Source of the DNA: an uncultured delta proteobacterium
GTDB taxonomy: Bacteria > Myxococcota_A > Polyangia > Polyangiales > Polyangiaceae
DNA length: 64,000 bases
Direction: 5' to 3'
Assembly: GCA_903892415.1 (NCBI GenBank)
Contig: CAITIQ010000574.1
Location: forward strand, 51,472 to 115,471
Part shown: positions 51,441-59,310 of the stretch, one piece after another
Layout of the letters: every line of letters begins with the position of its first letter
How positions within the stretch are numbered: the first letter of the stretch is position 1
The notes under the pieces: model-generated
Told to the model about the DNA's origin: nothing
The model's database searches: none
Seen by the model: the letters and a program-made list of their open reading frames with translations, nothing else
Position numbers and translations under genes: made by a program

Positions 51441-52706
51441 CCGCTCTTCCAGACGCTGCACCGGCGACGGGGAGACGGCCACCGTCGGGTTAGGAATGAC
51501 GAAGCCGACGACGCTGCCACCGCCCTTGTTGGGGCGCGTCATCGCCTCTCCACCGTGCGCTCGAGCAATGCGACGAACAAGCGCCAAGCCGAGCCCGAGC
51601 GACTCCGACGTGCCCGCTTCCGCAGAGAAGAAGGCCTCAAACACGCGTTCGCGGTTCTCATCGGAGATGCCAGGGCCGCGGTCTTCAACCTCGACCACGA
51701 GTTCATCGCGGCTAAAGCGCAGGGTAACGGCGGTCGCGCCGCCAGCGTGTTTGCGAGCGTTCTCCAGCAGGTTGGATAGGGCGCGCGCAAACAGCGTCGC
51801 GTCGCAAGCGACCGGCACGACCTTGCCAGAGACGTTGGGGACGAGCTCAGCACCGGCTCGCTCGATCGTCCGCTTCACCAAGGCGAGTACGTCGGTGGAG
51901 CGGATGCTCAAGGCCGAAAAGTCCAAGCGGCTCTGAGCGAGCAGGCCGCCGACGAGGTCGTCGATCTCGACGATCTCCTGCTCGAGATCATCGAGCAGTT
52001 TGGCCTTGCGAACGGCGCTCGATTCATCCCGCAAGAGCTCTGAAAGCAGCCGCACGCGCGCCAAAGGCGAGCGGACTTCATGGGAGACGGTGGCCAGGAG
52101 CTCGCGCTGATCCGAGAGCTGCTTCTTGATGCGCTTGGCCATGTCGGCAACGGCGCGGCTGAGCCGCATGATCTCCGGAGGGTCATGCCGACCGCAGGGG
52201 ATGTTGACGTCATACTCGCCGCGACCGATCGCGTCGGTGGCGTTGACCAGCGCCGATATCGGGCGGCCTATCAAGCGTGAAACCCGGTGCGCCAGCAACC
52301 ACAACACCACGCCGGCGGTGAACAAGCCGAGCAACAAGGAGATCCCGCGCGCCCCGCGGTTCTTGGTGCAGATGTCGACCTTACCGACCGCCTGACCGTC
52401 TTGCGTGGGCGTAAAGAAGGCGTCGGGCCGGTCACAGGGTGCACCGATCGCCTCGATCGTCCGACCGGATTCGTCCCGCAGGGTGACCTCGACGTCGAGC
52501 TCGCTGGCGATCTGGTGCGCCAAGCGTGAGCGCTCTGCCTCGTCATCCCAAACTTCGGCGAACTTCGCTGAGGCGATCCTGCGCGTCCCTTGCAACACCC
52601 GGCGCCATTCACCGGAGCCGCTATCGAACAAATGCGTGACGAACGCGCCGGCGAACAAGCTCAGCAGGATGGCTACGCCAAACCAGCCGAAGATCCTGCG
52701 GTGCAT
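51429..52706 (-). CDS. sensor histidine kinase (CpxA/EnvZ-like)
   Basis: 425 aa from the ATG at 52706; a GTG 16 codons upstream (52754) is the alternative. Two membrane helices (IFGWFGVAILLSLFAGAFV and GISLLLGLFTAGVVLWLLA) bound a periplasmic sensor of about 90 residues. HAMP (HRVSRLIGRPISALVNATDAIG), HisKA with the phospho-His (ATVSHEVRSPLARVRLL), and the HATPase N/G boxes (NLLENARKHAGG, VEDRGPGIS, GLGLALVRRIA) follow. It lies 3' of the response regulator, and two small envelope genes lie upstream, so an envelope-stress role is likely. Confidence 0.93.
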   Translation of the reverse strand: MHRRIFGWFGVAILLSLFAGAFVTHLFDSGSGEWRRVLQGTRRIASAKFAEVWDDEAERSRLAHQIASELDVEVTLRDESGRTIEAIGAPCDRPDAFFTPTQDGQAVGKVDICTKNRGARGISLLLGLFTAGVVLWLLAHRVSRLIGRPISALVNATDAIGRGEYDVNIPCGRHDPPEIMRLSRAVADMAKRIKKQLSDQRELLATVSHEVRSPLARVRLLSELLRDESSAVRKAKLLDDLEQEIVEIDDLVGGLLAQSRLDFSALSIRSTDVLALVKRTIERAGAELVPNVSGKVVPVACDATLFARALSNLLENARKHAGGATAVTLRFSRDELVVEVEDRGPGISDENRERVFEAFFSAEAGTSESLGLGLALVRRIARAHGGEAMTRPNKGGGSVVGFVIPNPTVAVSPSPVQRLEERLEA

Positions 52707-52767
52707 GGGCGAAATCGCCTTGGCACACGTTGCGATGAGACGCTGTTCACCCACCGTTAAGCTCCGT

Positions 52768-53472
52768 TCAGCCCTTGGGATCAGAAGGTGGTGGAGCCTC
52801 GCTGGCCTCGCGCGCGAGCACGTAGCCCACGCCGCGCACCGTCTTGATCAGCCCACCGTCTCCAAGCTTTTGCCTTACGTGCGAGATGTGAACGTCGATC
52901 GTCCGCTCGGAGACCACGACGTCCCCTCGCCCAGCCGCCGACAACAAACGATCACGCGGGATCACTTGGCCCGCGCGGCGAGCCAAGGCCGCGAGGATGT
53001 CGAACTCGATCCCGGTCAGGTCGAGCAGGCGGTCTGCAAAGGTGGCTCGGCGTCCCGAGAAGTCTACCGTCAGCGCGCCCACCACGATCCGCTCCGCCTC
53101 GCCGTCTGGGCGCACTCTGCGCAAGATCGCCCGCAAGCGCGCGAGTAGCTCACGCGGATTGAAGGGCTTGGGCAAGTAGTCATCAGCGCCGAGCTCGAGC
53201 CCAACGATGCGATCCGTTTCATCACCACGTGCCGTGAGCATCAGGATGGGCACATCCGACTTGCGCCTTATTCTGCGACACACCTCGAGGCCGTCGAGGC
53301 CCGGCATCATCACGTCGAGCAGCACCGCGTCGAAGGTGTCTGTCTCCAGCTTTGCTAGCGCGGCGAGCCCATCGAGCGCCCGAACGACCTCGAAGCCGTT
53401 CTGCGTCAGATACGACGAGAGCAATTCATGCAGACGCAAATCATCATCAACGACGAGAACCCTGGATGCCAT
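52768..53472 (-). CDS. response regulator, OmpR/PhoB family (CpxR-like)
   Basis: 234 aa from the ATG at 53472; the track's longer ORF adds 90 codons that lie upstream of the receiver domain and are not credible. Receiver: VLVVDDD acidic pocket, phospho-Asp in LLDVMMPGLDG, LMLTARG and the Lys of LPKPFNPRE. Winged-helix DNA-binding domain: RATFADRLLDLTGIEFDILAALAR, then DVVVSERTIDVHISHVRQKLG and KTVRGVGYVLA. The cognate kinase is the next gene, 61 bases from the chosen kinase start. Confidence 0.95.
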   Translation of the reverse strand: MASRVLVVDDDLRLHELLSSYLTQNGFEVVRALDGLAALAKLETDTFDAVLLDVMMPGLDGLEVCRRIRRKSDVPILMLTARGDETDRIVGLELGADDYLPKPFNPRELLARLRAILRRVRPDGEAERIVVGALTVDFSGRRATFADRLLDLTGIEFDILAALARRAGQVIPRDRLLSAAGRGDVVVSERTIDVHISHVRQKLGDGGLIKTVRGVGYVLAREASEAPPPSDPKG

Positions 53473-53563
53473 GGCGCTGGAGGAGCCTACAGCACCCGCG
53501 CCGATGTTCGCATCGGGATCGTGAGCGCTGTAGCTTCTCCAGGCGGGGCGATTCATCGAGGGC

Positions 53564-53794
53564 TCAATGGTCGCCATGCGAACGGTGACCGCGTCGGAGC
53601 GGGCGGTCTTCGTCGACAGCGGGGGACTCGGTCGAACCATCGACGTTCTTCGCCGCCTGCACGCAGACCTCAGCGACATGACGCTCGAAGGCCTGTTGCC
53701 GATGCTTTGCTCGGCAGCCCATGCTGCGGAAGCCGGAGGCAAAACCGCCCACGGTGCCCAAGGCCAGAAGCGCGATCAGTGCTTTACGTTTCAT
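53564..53794 (-). CDS. small exported protein in the two-component operon
   Basis: 76 aa from the second ATG (53794), which has GAGG nine bases upstream; the track start is five codons earlier. Signal peptide MKRKALIALLALGTVGGFASG, then a short charged mature part (CRAKHRQQAFERHVAEVCVQA). It sits between the Spy-like gene and the response regulator, so it may be a periplasmic part of the stress response. No family recognised. Confidence 0.55.
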   Translation of the reverse strand: MKRKALIALLALGTVGGFASGFRSMGCRAKHRQQAFERHVAEVCVQAAKNVDGSTESPAVDEDRPLRRGHRSHGDH

Positions 53795-53811
53795 GCTGAA
53801 GTTCCTCATGG

Positions 53812-54279
53812 TCAGACGGCCACACTTTCACTGCGATACGGTCCACGACGGTGTCCCCAAACGAAGCCGCGACGTTCAATCAGCGCCGCGAGCTCATTGC
53901 GTTGACGGGCATCGAGCACGCCGTGCACCTTGCCGAAGGCGTTGCTGGTGAGAGCGCGCATCTCGGCGAGCGCCTGATCATGACGGGCAAACACAGGCTC
54001 GAGCAGCGCCGGGTCGAAGTTCTCCGCGCGCAAAATCTCAGCGACCTGCGCCCGCGTTGCGGCGAGCTCGGGCATGGCCTTGCGTCCACCGGCGCGCACG
54101 TCGGAGATGGCGTCGACGATCACGTTCTCCTGGCTCGGACTGGTCTCCAGCCGCGAGAAGATCCTCCCGAGAATACGGCCGCGCCGCCCCCACCCCATCC
54201 TGCCGCTCCAATGTGGGGCGCGCAGCACGCGAATGAGCCCGATGAGACAGGCGGTACCGACAATGAATCCAAACATCAT
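53812..54279 (-). CDS. Spy/CpxP-like periplasmic sensor protein (LTxxQ-type)
   Basis: 155 aa. The N-terminal hydrophobic segment (MMFGFIVGTACLIGLIRVL) is a membrane anchor or uncleaved signal. The rest is helical with the hairpin layout of the Spy/CpxP family: SQENVIVDAISDVRAGGRKAM, LAATRAQVAEILRAENFDPALLEP, VLDARQRNELAALIERRG (LTxxQ-like LDARQRN). Members bind misfolded proteins or metals and inhibit CpxA-type kinases. It precedes the response regulator and kinase, completing a Cpx-like cassette. Confidence 0.75.
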   Translation of the reverse strand: MMFGFIVGTACLIGLIRVLRAPHWSGRMGWGRRGRILGRIFSRLETSPSQENVIVDAISDVRAGGRKAMPELAATRAQVAEILRAENFDPALLEPVFARHDQALAEMRALTSNAFGKVHGVLDARQRNELAALIERRGFVWGHRRGPYRSESVAV

Positions 54280-54402
54280 TCCTCCTGAGTAGTGGTGGAG
54301 ACTCTCGACGTTGACCTGAGTCAGCCCGTCGCGAGACCATCCTGACGCTCGCTTCGTGAATCCACGTGCTGATTCCGATGAAGAACCGTTAAGTCGTGGA
54401 GC

Positions 54403-55680
54403 TTGCTTCGAGCCTGTTTCAGCAGCAGAGTCCGGGCCTTGTCCGCTAGCAGCGCTTTTTCGATCCTCGCGCAGCCCAATGTCCGCAGCTGGGTCACCGC
54501 TCGTTTCTGCTCGGGCACCGGCGTCAGCATGTTGCGGGCCACGGCCATTTGGGATGTCTACGCGAGCACCGGTTCGTCGGTGAACGTCGGGCTGCTCGGG
54601 CTGCTCTCCTTCGTACCTGCGCCAGTGCTCGCGTTGACCGGCGGCGTGGTCGCGGACCGCGCGGATCGCAAACGCATCGTGCTGCTAACGCAAGCGGTGG
54701 AGCTCGCCTGCGCCGTCGCCTTTACGTTGAGTCGCCTGAGCAACCAACTGCCGATGTGGCTGCTGTTCGCGCTCTACATGCTCAATGGAGCCGCAATCGC
54801 CTTCGAATCGCCGGCGAGGCAAGCGGTGCTTCCGAGCCTGGTGCAGCGGGAAGATTTGGGTCGCGCGGTCACCGTGATGTCGACAGCGCACGCGCTCTCC
54901 TTCGTCTCGGGGCCCGCGGTCGCGGGCTTGCTGCTCGCCTCGTTCGGCACCGGCTACGCGTACGGAGGCGCGGCCGTGCTGCTGGCGATCGCGTGGAGCT
55001 TCGTCGCGCGCGTCTCGCTCGTGCACACCCCCTCGACCGAAGCCAAGCCATCACCGCTTGCCTCGCTGCTCGAGGGCTTTCGCTTTTTGCGGCACAACAG
55101 GCTTGTTTTGGGCGCGATGACGCTCGACCTTTTTGCGGTGATCTTCGGTGGCGCGACGGCGATGTTGCCTGTTTACGCCGACAAGATCCTGAACGTCGGG
55201 CCGCGCGGCTACGGCATCTTGACCGCTTCGCTCGACGTCGGAGCGGTGATGACGAGCTTGGTCTTGCTGATGCTCCCGCCGATCAAACGGCTTGGGCGCA
55301 CGGTCGTACTCGGCGTGCTCGGTTACGGTGCAGCGACGATCGCCTTCGGCCTCAGTCGCAACTTCGAGCTGTCGATCGCCGCGTACGTTTGTGTGGGCAT
55401 TGCCGATCAATTCAGCGTCGTGAGTCGCTCGGCGCTGGTGCAACTCTCGACGCCAGACGAGCTGCGCGGTCGCGTCAGTTCAGTCAATACGCTTTTCATT
55501 TTGGCCTCCAACCAACTCACCCTGGCCGAGAGCGGCTTCCTTGCCGCGGTGACAAGTCCGACGACCAGCGTGGTCGCCGGGGGCGTGGTCGTGTTCGTCG
55601 TAACCGGGCTGGTGCTGCTGTTTGTGCCGGAACTCTACAGTTCGACGCAGCGCGCCGCGAACGAGGAGCGTCAAAGCTGA
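54403..55680 (+). CDS. major facilitator superfamily transporter (MFS_3 / EntS-like)
   Basis: 425 aa, TTG start at 54403 or the TTG at 54439 (start uncertain). Twelve membrane helices are expected. The inter-helix 2-3 motif is GGVVADRADRKRIV (MFS motif A), and later LTLAESGFLAAV and ELRGRVSSVNTLFI fit the drug/siderophore exporter branch. The substrate is not visible. Divergent from the Cpx-like operon, so it could be an exporter controlled by it. Confidence 0.88.
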   Translation: MLRACFSSRVRALSASSAFSILAQPNVRSWVTARFCSGTGVSMLRATAIWDVYASTGSSVNVGLLGLLSFVPAPVLALTGGVVADRADRKRIVLLTQAVELACAVAFTLSRLSNQLPMWLLFALYMLNGAAIAFESPARQAVLPSLVQREDLGRAVTVMSTAHALSFVSGPAVAGLLLASFGTGYAYGGAAVLLAIAWSFVARVSLVHTPSTEAKPSPLASLLEGFRFLRHNRLVLGAMTLDLFAVIFGGATAMLPVYADKILNVGPRGYGILTASLDVGAVMTSLVLLMLPPIKRLGRTVVLGVLGYGAATIAFGLSRNFELSIAAYVCVGIADQFSVVSRSALVQLSTPDELRGRVSSVNTLFILASNQLTLAESGFLAAVTSPTTSVVAGGVVVFVVTGLVLLFVPELYSSTQRAANEERQS

Positions 55681-55736
55681 CGCACGGAGGCCGAGAACTC
55701 GACAGACCGTCGCGCTGCTCGGGTTATGATGACGAC

Positions 55737-56285
55737 GTGTCAGAGCTTTTGACCGAACGGCTGCGGCTGGTGCCGATCACAGTGCCGCTGGTAGAGGCCG
55801 TACTCGAAGCCAACCGTCACAAGGCGGAAGCCATTCTCGAGGCGGAGTGCCCGGTGGCTTGGCCCAATCGAGGCTTGGTCGAGCGCGCCTTCTACGCTTC
55901 GCTCGACGCCATTCGCAGCGCGCCGCACGTGCGACTCTGGGGAGACCGCGTGATGATCACGCGCCACGGTGCGCCGCGCGTGGTTGGCAGCGTGGTGTTT
56001 CACGGCGCGCCCGACGAAGGCGGCTCGGTCGAGGTTGCCTACGGCGTGGAAGAGGACTCGCAGCGCAAAGGCTTCGCCACCGAGGCCACGCGGATCAGCG
56101 TCGAGTGGGCGCTCGCGCAGCCGGACGTGCAGGTCGTACGCGCCGCCACGCCGGTGTGGCACGTCGCATCGCAAAAAGTGCTGATGGCCTGCGGCCTCGT
56201 ACGCACCGGAGAGCGTGACAGCCCGCTCGGAGATCTGTGGGAGTTCGAGCGCTTGCGTGTGCCTCCGCACATTCATGATCGCTGA
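55737..56285 (+). CDS. GNAT-family N-acetyltransferase
   Basis: 182 aa from the GTG at 55737. The track's 578-aa ORF is open upstream only because it runs out-of-frame through the MFS gene. Acetyl-CoA transferase of the RimJ/RimL-like type: LLTERLRLVPITVPLVEAVL, VGSVVFHGAPDEGGSVEVAYGVEEDSQRKGFATEATRI (acetyl-CoA loop Q/R-x-x-G-x-A) and ASQKVLMACGLVRTGER. Acetylation target unknown. A cobalamin riboswitch follows. Confidence 0.88.
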   Translation: MSELLTERLRLVPITVPLVEAVLEANRHKAEAILEAECPVAWPNRGLVERAFYASLDAIRSAPHVRLWGDRVMITRHGAPRVVGSVVFHGAPDEGGSVEVAYGVEEDSQRKGFATEATRISVEWALAQPDVQVVRAATPVWHVASQKVLMACGLVRTGERDSPLGDLWEFERLRVPPHIHDR

Positions 56286-56335
56286 ACGGCGGTTCGGACT
56301 TACAGCCTCGCGAGCGACCGTGCTAAGGGATGCGC

Positions 56336-56544
56336 ACCGTGGTTCGCGACCTTCGGGTCGCGCGTTGGGCAGCTAACCCAACGCCGGGAAGCCAGTGAAA
56401 CTCTGGCACGGAGCCGCCGCTGTAACTCGCAAGGAAGTCTCGCAAGGACTTCCATGTTGGACCACCACCACAAACCTCTCGGGGTTTGGAAGGTGCCAGG
56501 TCTCCCGCAAAGGAGGTCGAGAAGTCAGAACATCGGACCACGGC
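56336..56544 (+). ncRNA. cobalamin (adenosylcobalamin-type) riboswitch
   Basis: Conserved core: GGGAAGCCAGTGAAACTCTGGCACGG followed by the B12-box GCCGCCGCTGTAAC (56413-56426). Helix P1 can be drawn as CCGTGGT (56337-56343) with ACCACGG (56537-56543), and the 3' core reads GAAGTCAGAACATCGG as in other members. Further stem-loops (GGAAGTC.../GGACTTCC, AAACCTC/GGGGTTT) lie between. It controls the receptor operon that starts at 56610. Confidence 0.93.
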
Positions 56545-56549
56545 GCTCA

Positions 56550-56603
56550 GGGCGATCACTCGTCAGGAGCAAAGAACGACGGGCGCGAGCATCGCCCGGA
56601 GGG
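56550..56603 (+). promoter_or_regulatory. candidate expression platform of the riboswitch (RBS-flanking hairpin)
   Basis: GGGCGAT (56550-56556) can pair with ATCGCCC (56591-56597), which ends one base before the ribosome binding site GGAGGG (56598-56603) of the ATG at 56610. This hairpin abutting the Shine-Dalgarno suggests control of translation initiation. Inference from pairing only. Confidence 0.5.
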
Positions 56604-56609
56604 ATGCAG

Positions 56610-57362
56610 ATGAAGCCGTGGTTTGTTTTGTTGGCGTTGGTCGCCTGTGAAGGCAACGCAAGTTCGGGCTGGGACGATGCTGATGAGAGCGAGAGTTCCT
56701 CGGCGTCCGGAGCTTCCGAAGGCGGTGGTGGCGCAGAGCTCGGCGGAGCCGATCAAGGCGGGCTCGATCAAGGTGGAGCGGGTGCAACGGCGCCCGAGCC
56801 TTGCAGCGGTTTTGCTTCCGAGGTGATCGACGTGAGCTACGGCCCCGGCGCAGGCTTCGGCCAAGCGCGCATGCCTCACATCGTGTTCGGCAGCCCGAAC
56901 GGTGCTGGCGTTAGCGCGGGCTCGCTCGACGTTGTGTCGCTCGGCAACGGCGGGCAGATCACGCTCGGCTTCTTGGACCAGCGCATCATCGACGGCGATG
57001 GGCCCGACTTCATCGTGTTCGAGAACGCCTTCTTTGCCGGCGGCCAAGAGAGCGCCGTATTCGCAGAGCTCGCCACGGTCGAGGTGAGCCCCGACGGTGA
57101 AACCTGGTTTGCCTTTCCGTGCACCGCTACGGCAGCGCCCTTCGGGGGCTGCGCAGGCTGGCACCCGGTGTTCGCCAACACGAGCGACCCGACGATCGAT
57201 CCGCAAGATCCGAGCGAGGCCGGAGGCGACGCCTTCGATCTGGCCGAGCTCGGTCTGAGCGAAGCACGCTTCGTGAGGATCACCGATCGGGCCGATCTCA
57301 CCGGCCTGAACGGCGCCTTCGATCTCGACGCTGTAGCGCTCGTTCACGCTGTTTGCGACTGA
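56610..57362 (+). CDS. surface lipoprotein of the cobalamin-uptake locus
   Basis: 250 aa from the ATG at 56610 with GGAGGG eight bases upstream; the ORF in the track begins inside the riboswitch. The signal peptide MKPWFVLLALVAC has a lipobox, followed by a Ser/Glu/Gly linker (ADESESSSASGASEGGGGAEL). The mature domain has GPGAGFGQARMPHIVFGSPN, FIVFENAFFAGG and EVSPDGETWFAFPC, then FVRITDRADLTGLNGAFDLDAVAL. This FVFEN-type beta-sandwich family is known from exported proteins. Position (first gene after a B12 riboswitch, before a TonB receptor) suggests a cobalamin-capturing surface protein, comparable in role, not clearly in sequence, to Bacteroides BtuH. Confidence 0.8.
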   Translation: MKPWFVLLALVACEGNASSGWDDADESESSSASGASEGGGGAELGGADQGGLDQGGAGATAPEPCSGFASEVIDVSYGPGAGFGQARMPHIVFGSPNGAGVSAGSLDVVSLGNGGQITLGFLDQRIIDGDGPDFIVFENAFFAGGQESAVFAELATVEVSPDGETWFAFPCTATAAPFGGCAGWHPVFANTSDPTIDPQDPSEAGGDAFDLAELGLSEARFVRITDRADLTGLNGAFDLDAVALVHAVCD

Positions 57363-57366
57363 GCCG

Positions 57367-59310
57367 ATGCGCCGCTTCGCTTGCGTCTTGACGCTCGCGC
57401 GCGCGCTTTTGATTTCGTCGAGAGCTAGCGCCGATGATGCTGACCCCATCGAGGTGGAGGTGCGCGGCGAGCTATTGCCGCGCGTGGGCGACAAGACCTT
57501 GCCCACGCTGGTAGTCGATCGCGAAGCGACGCGTCGTCCGGGCGTGAGCGTGGCTGAGCTGCTTCGCTCCTTACCCTCGCTGTCGGTCGCGAGGACGGGC
57601 GGCGCCAGCGACCTCGCCACGGTCTCCTTGCGCGGCGGCACAAGCGCGCAAACGCCGGTATTTTTCGGCAATATTCGGCTCAACGACGAGCTGACCGGCA
57701 CCGCGGATCTTTCGCTCATCCCGGCGGTCTTTCTGCGCCGCATCGAGGTCTTTCGTGGGCACGCGCCGATCGAGCTCGCAGCCAACGGCCTCACCGGCGC
57801 TGTGGTGCTGGTGCCAGAGAACGCACTCGATCCGCGCGCGGCTGCCACCTTCAGCTTCGGTAGTTACGGCGAGCGATCGCTCAGCGCTTCGGGCGGTGCA
57901 GGAGACGGTCGGCAATCCGCCGCCCTGTTTTTGCGCGCCGGCGAAGCCAGCAACGACTACTCGTTCATCGACGATCGCGGCACCCGCTTCGACGCCTCCG
58001 ACGACGTCGAGCGCTCGCGCACCAACGCCGATTCACGCACGCTCGATCTGTGGGCGACCTCACACCTCGAGGCCCAACGCATCGCCGTCGACTTCTTGGT
58101 TCGAAGCTTCGCCCGCGAACAAGGAGTGCCAGGGCTGGGCGTGTTGCAAGCGATCGGCGCGCGCTCCCAGGTGCAAGGGACCTTCGCCTCGATCACCTCG
58201 CGCAGCCAGTGTGCGGAAGGTTGTTACGTCGAGGGCAACGCGAGTTTGCGCCGCTCCGACACCACCATCACCGACCCCAACCTCGAGCTGCTCTTGGCGT
58301 CGAAGCGCACCGAAATGGCGGCGCGGCGAGCGAGCAGCGGCCTGCAGTTTGGCCTCGCAAAGGCCGATGTCTCCGTGCGCGCCGGAGCCAATTTCACGCT
58401 TGATACGCTCGCGGTCGAACAAGACGGTCGCAGCTCCGTCAGCGGTCGTGAGTCGCGCATGCGGCTTTTCACCGGCCTTGGCTACAAGCCCGCCGATTGG
58501 GCGGAGCTCACCGCCGAGGGCGCTGTCTCGAGCTCGAGCTCGCTGGGCGCAAACAGCTACGCCGGTGCGCCGGAGGCTCGCGTGGGAGCGGCGCTGCGTC
58601 CGCATGAAGCGCTCGAACTTTTCGCCAGCGGAGGCGTCTACAACCGCTTGCCGCTGATTGGTGAACGGCTGGGCGTGAGCGCCACGGTGCTCGGCAATCC
58701 GCTGTTGTCGCCGGAGACCGGCGGCTCGGCCGATGTGGGCGCGCGTTTGCGCTGGGAGACGAAAGACGTGGCGCTGGCCGCAGAGGCCGTGGGGTTTGCT
58801 CGCGTCGCCAGCGATCTCGTGGCGTACCAACGCAGCTCCTTCGGTGCGCTGCGGCCGTTCAACGTCGGTAGCGCGCGCATCGCTGGGGTCGACGTTTTGG
58901 CGGCAGCCCGTTTCGTCGAATGGTTCTCGCTCGGCTCGGCGTTCAACCTGACCGACGCACGCAACACCAGCGAAGGAGCAACGCTGAGCAACGACCGTTT
59001 ACCGTTTACAGCGCCCTGGTCGGTCTCGCCGTTTGCCGCGGTCGAACTTCGTTGGGCGGGCCTAGTCGAGAGCTGGTCGGCGCGCGCGAGCTTCGACTAC
59101 CGCAGCTCACGCTTCGCCGATCCCGCGGGCTTGATCGAGCTACCGGCGTTGCTCGATCTCGCGCTCGAAAGTTCGTTGAGCTTCGCAGGCGACCGCGCCG
59201 AACTTCGCCTGCGCGTCGCCAATCTTACGAACAGCACCTCCACCGACTTGATCGGCTATCCGCTCCCCGGACCCAACGCCCATGGAACACTCACCCTGAG
59301 GTGGCCGTGA
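57367..59310 (+). CDS. btuB: TonB-dependent vitamin B12 (cobalamin) receptor, BtuB-like
   Basis: 647 aa. Signal peptide, then plug: IEVEVRGELLPR (TonB-box region), AELLRSLPSLSV, TVSLRGGTSAQTPVFFGNIRLND, LIPAVFLRRIEVFRGHAP. The barrel ends with an aromatic C-terminus (HGTLTLRW). Length matches BtuB-type receptors of about 600-650 aa. The upstream cobalamin riboswitch is the main reason for the substrate call; the sequence alone says only TonB-dependent receptor. Four bases after the surface lipoprotein and overlapping the next start as GTGA. Confidence 0.85.
   Translation: MRRFACVLTLARALLISSRASADDADPIEVEVRGELLPRVGDKTLPTLVVDREATRRPGVSVAELLRSLPSLSVARTGGASDLATVSLRGGTSAQTPVFFGNIRLNDELTGTADLSLIPAVFLRRIEVFRGHAPIELAANGLTGAVVLVPENALDPRAAATFSFGSYGERSLSASGGAGDGRQSAALFLRAGEASNDYSFIDDRGTRFDASDDVERSRTNADSRTLDLWATSHLEAQRIAVDFLVRSFAREQGVPGLGVLQAIGARSQVQGTFASITSRSQCAEGCYVEGNASLRRSDTTITDPNLELLLASKRTEMAARRASSGLQFGLAKADVSVRAGANFTLDTLAVEQDGRSSVSGRESRMRLFTGLGYKPADWAELTAEGAVSSSSSLGANSYAGAPEARVGAALRPHEALELFASGGVYNRLPLIGERLGVSATVLGNPLLSPETGGSADVGARLRWETKDVALAAEAVGFARVASDLVAYQRSSFGALRPFNVGSARIAGVDVLAAARFVEWFSLGSAFNLTDARNTSEGATLSNDRLPFTAPWSVSPFAAVELRWAGLVESWSARASFDYRSSRFADPAGLIELPALLDLALESSLSFAGDRAELRLRVANLTNSTSTDLIGYPLPGPNAHGTLTLRWP

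Noticed and set aside
54549-56285. 578-aa plus-strand ORF
   Set aside because: The first 396 codons run out-of-frame through the MFS gene. Only the last 182 codons, from the GTG at 55737, form the GNAT.
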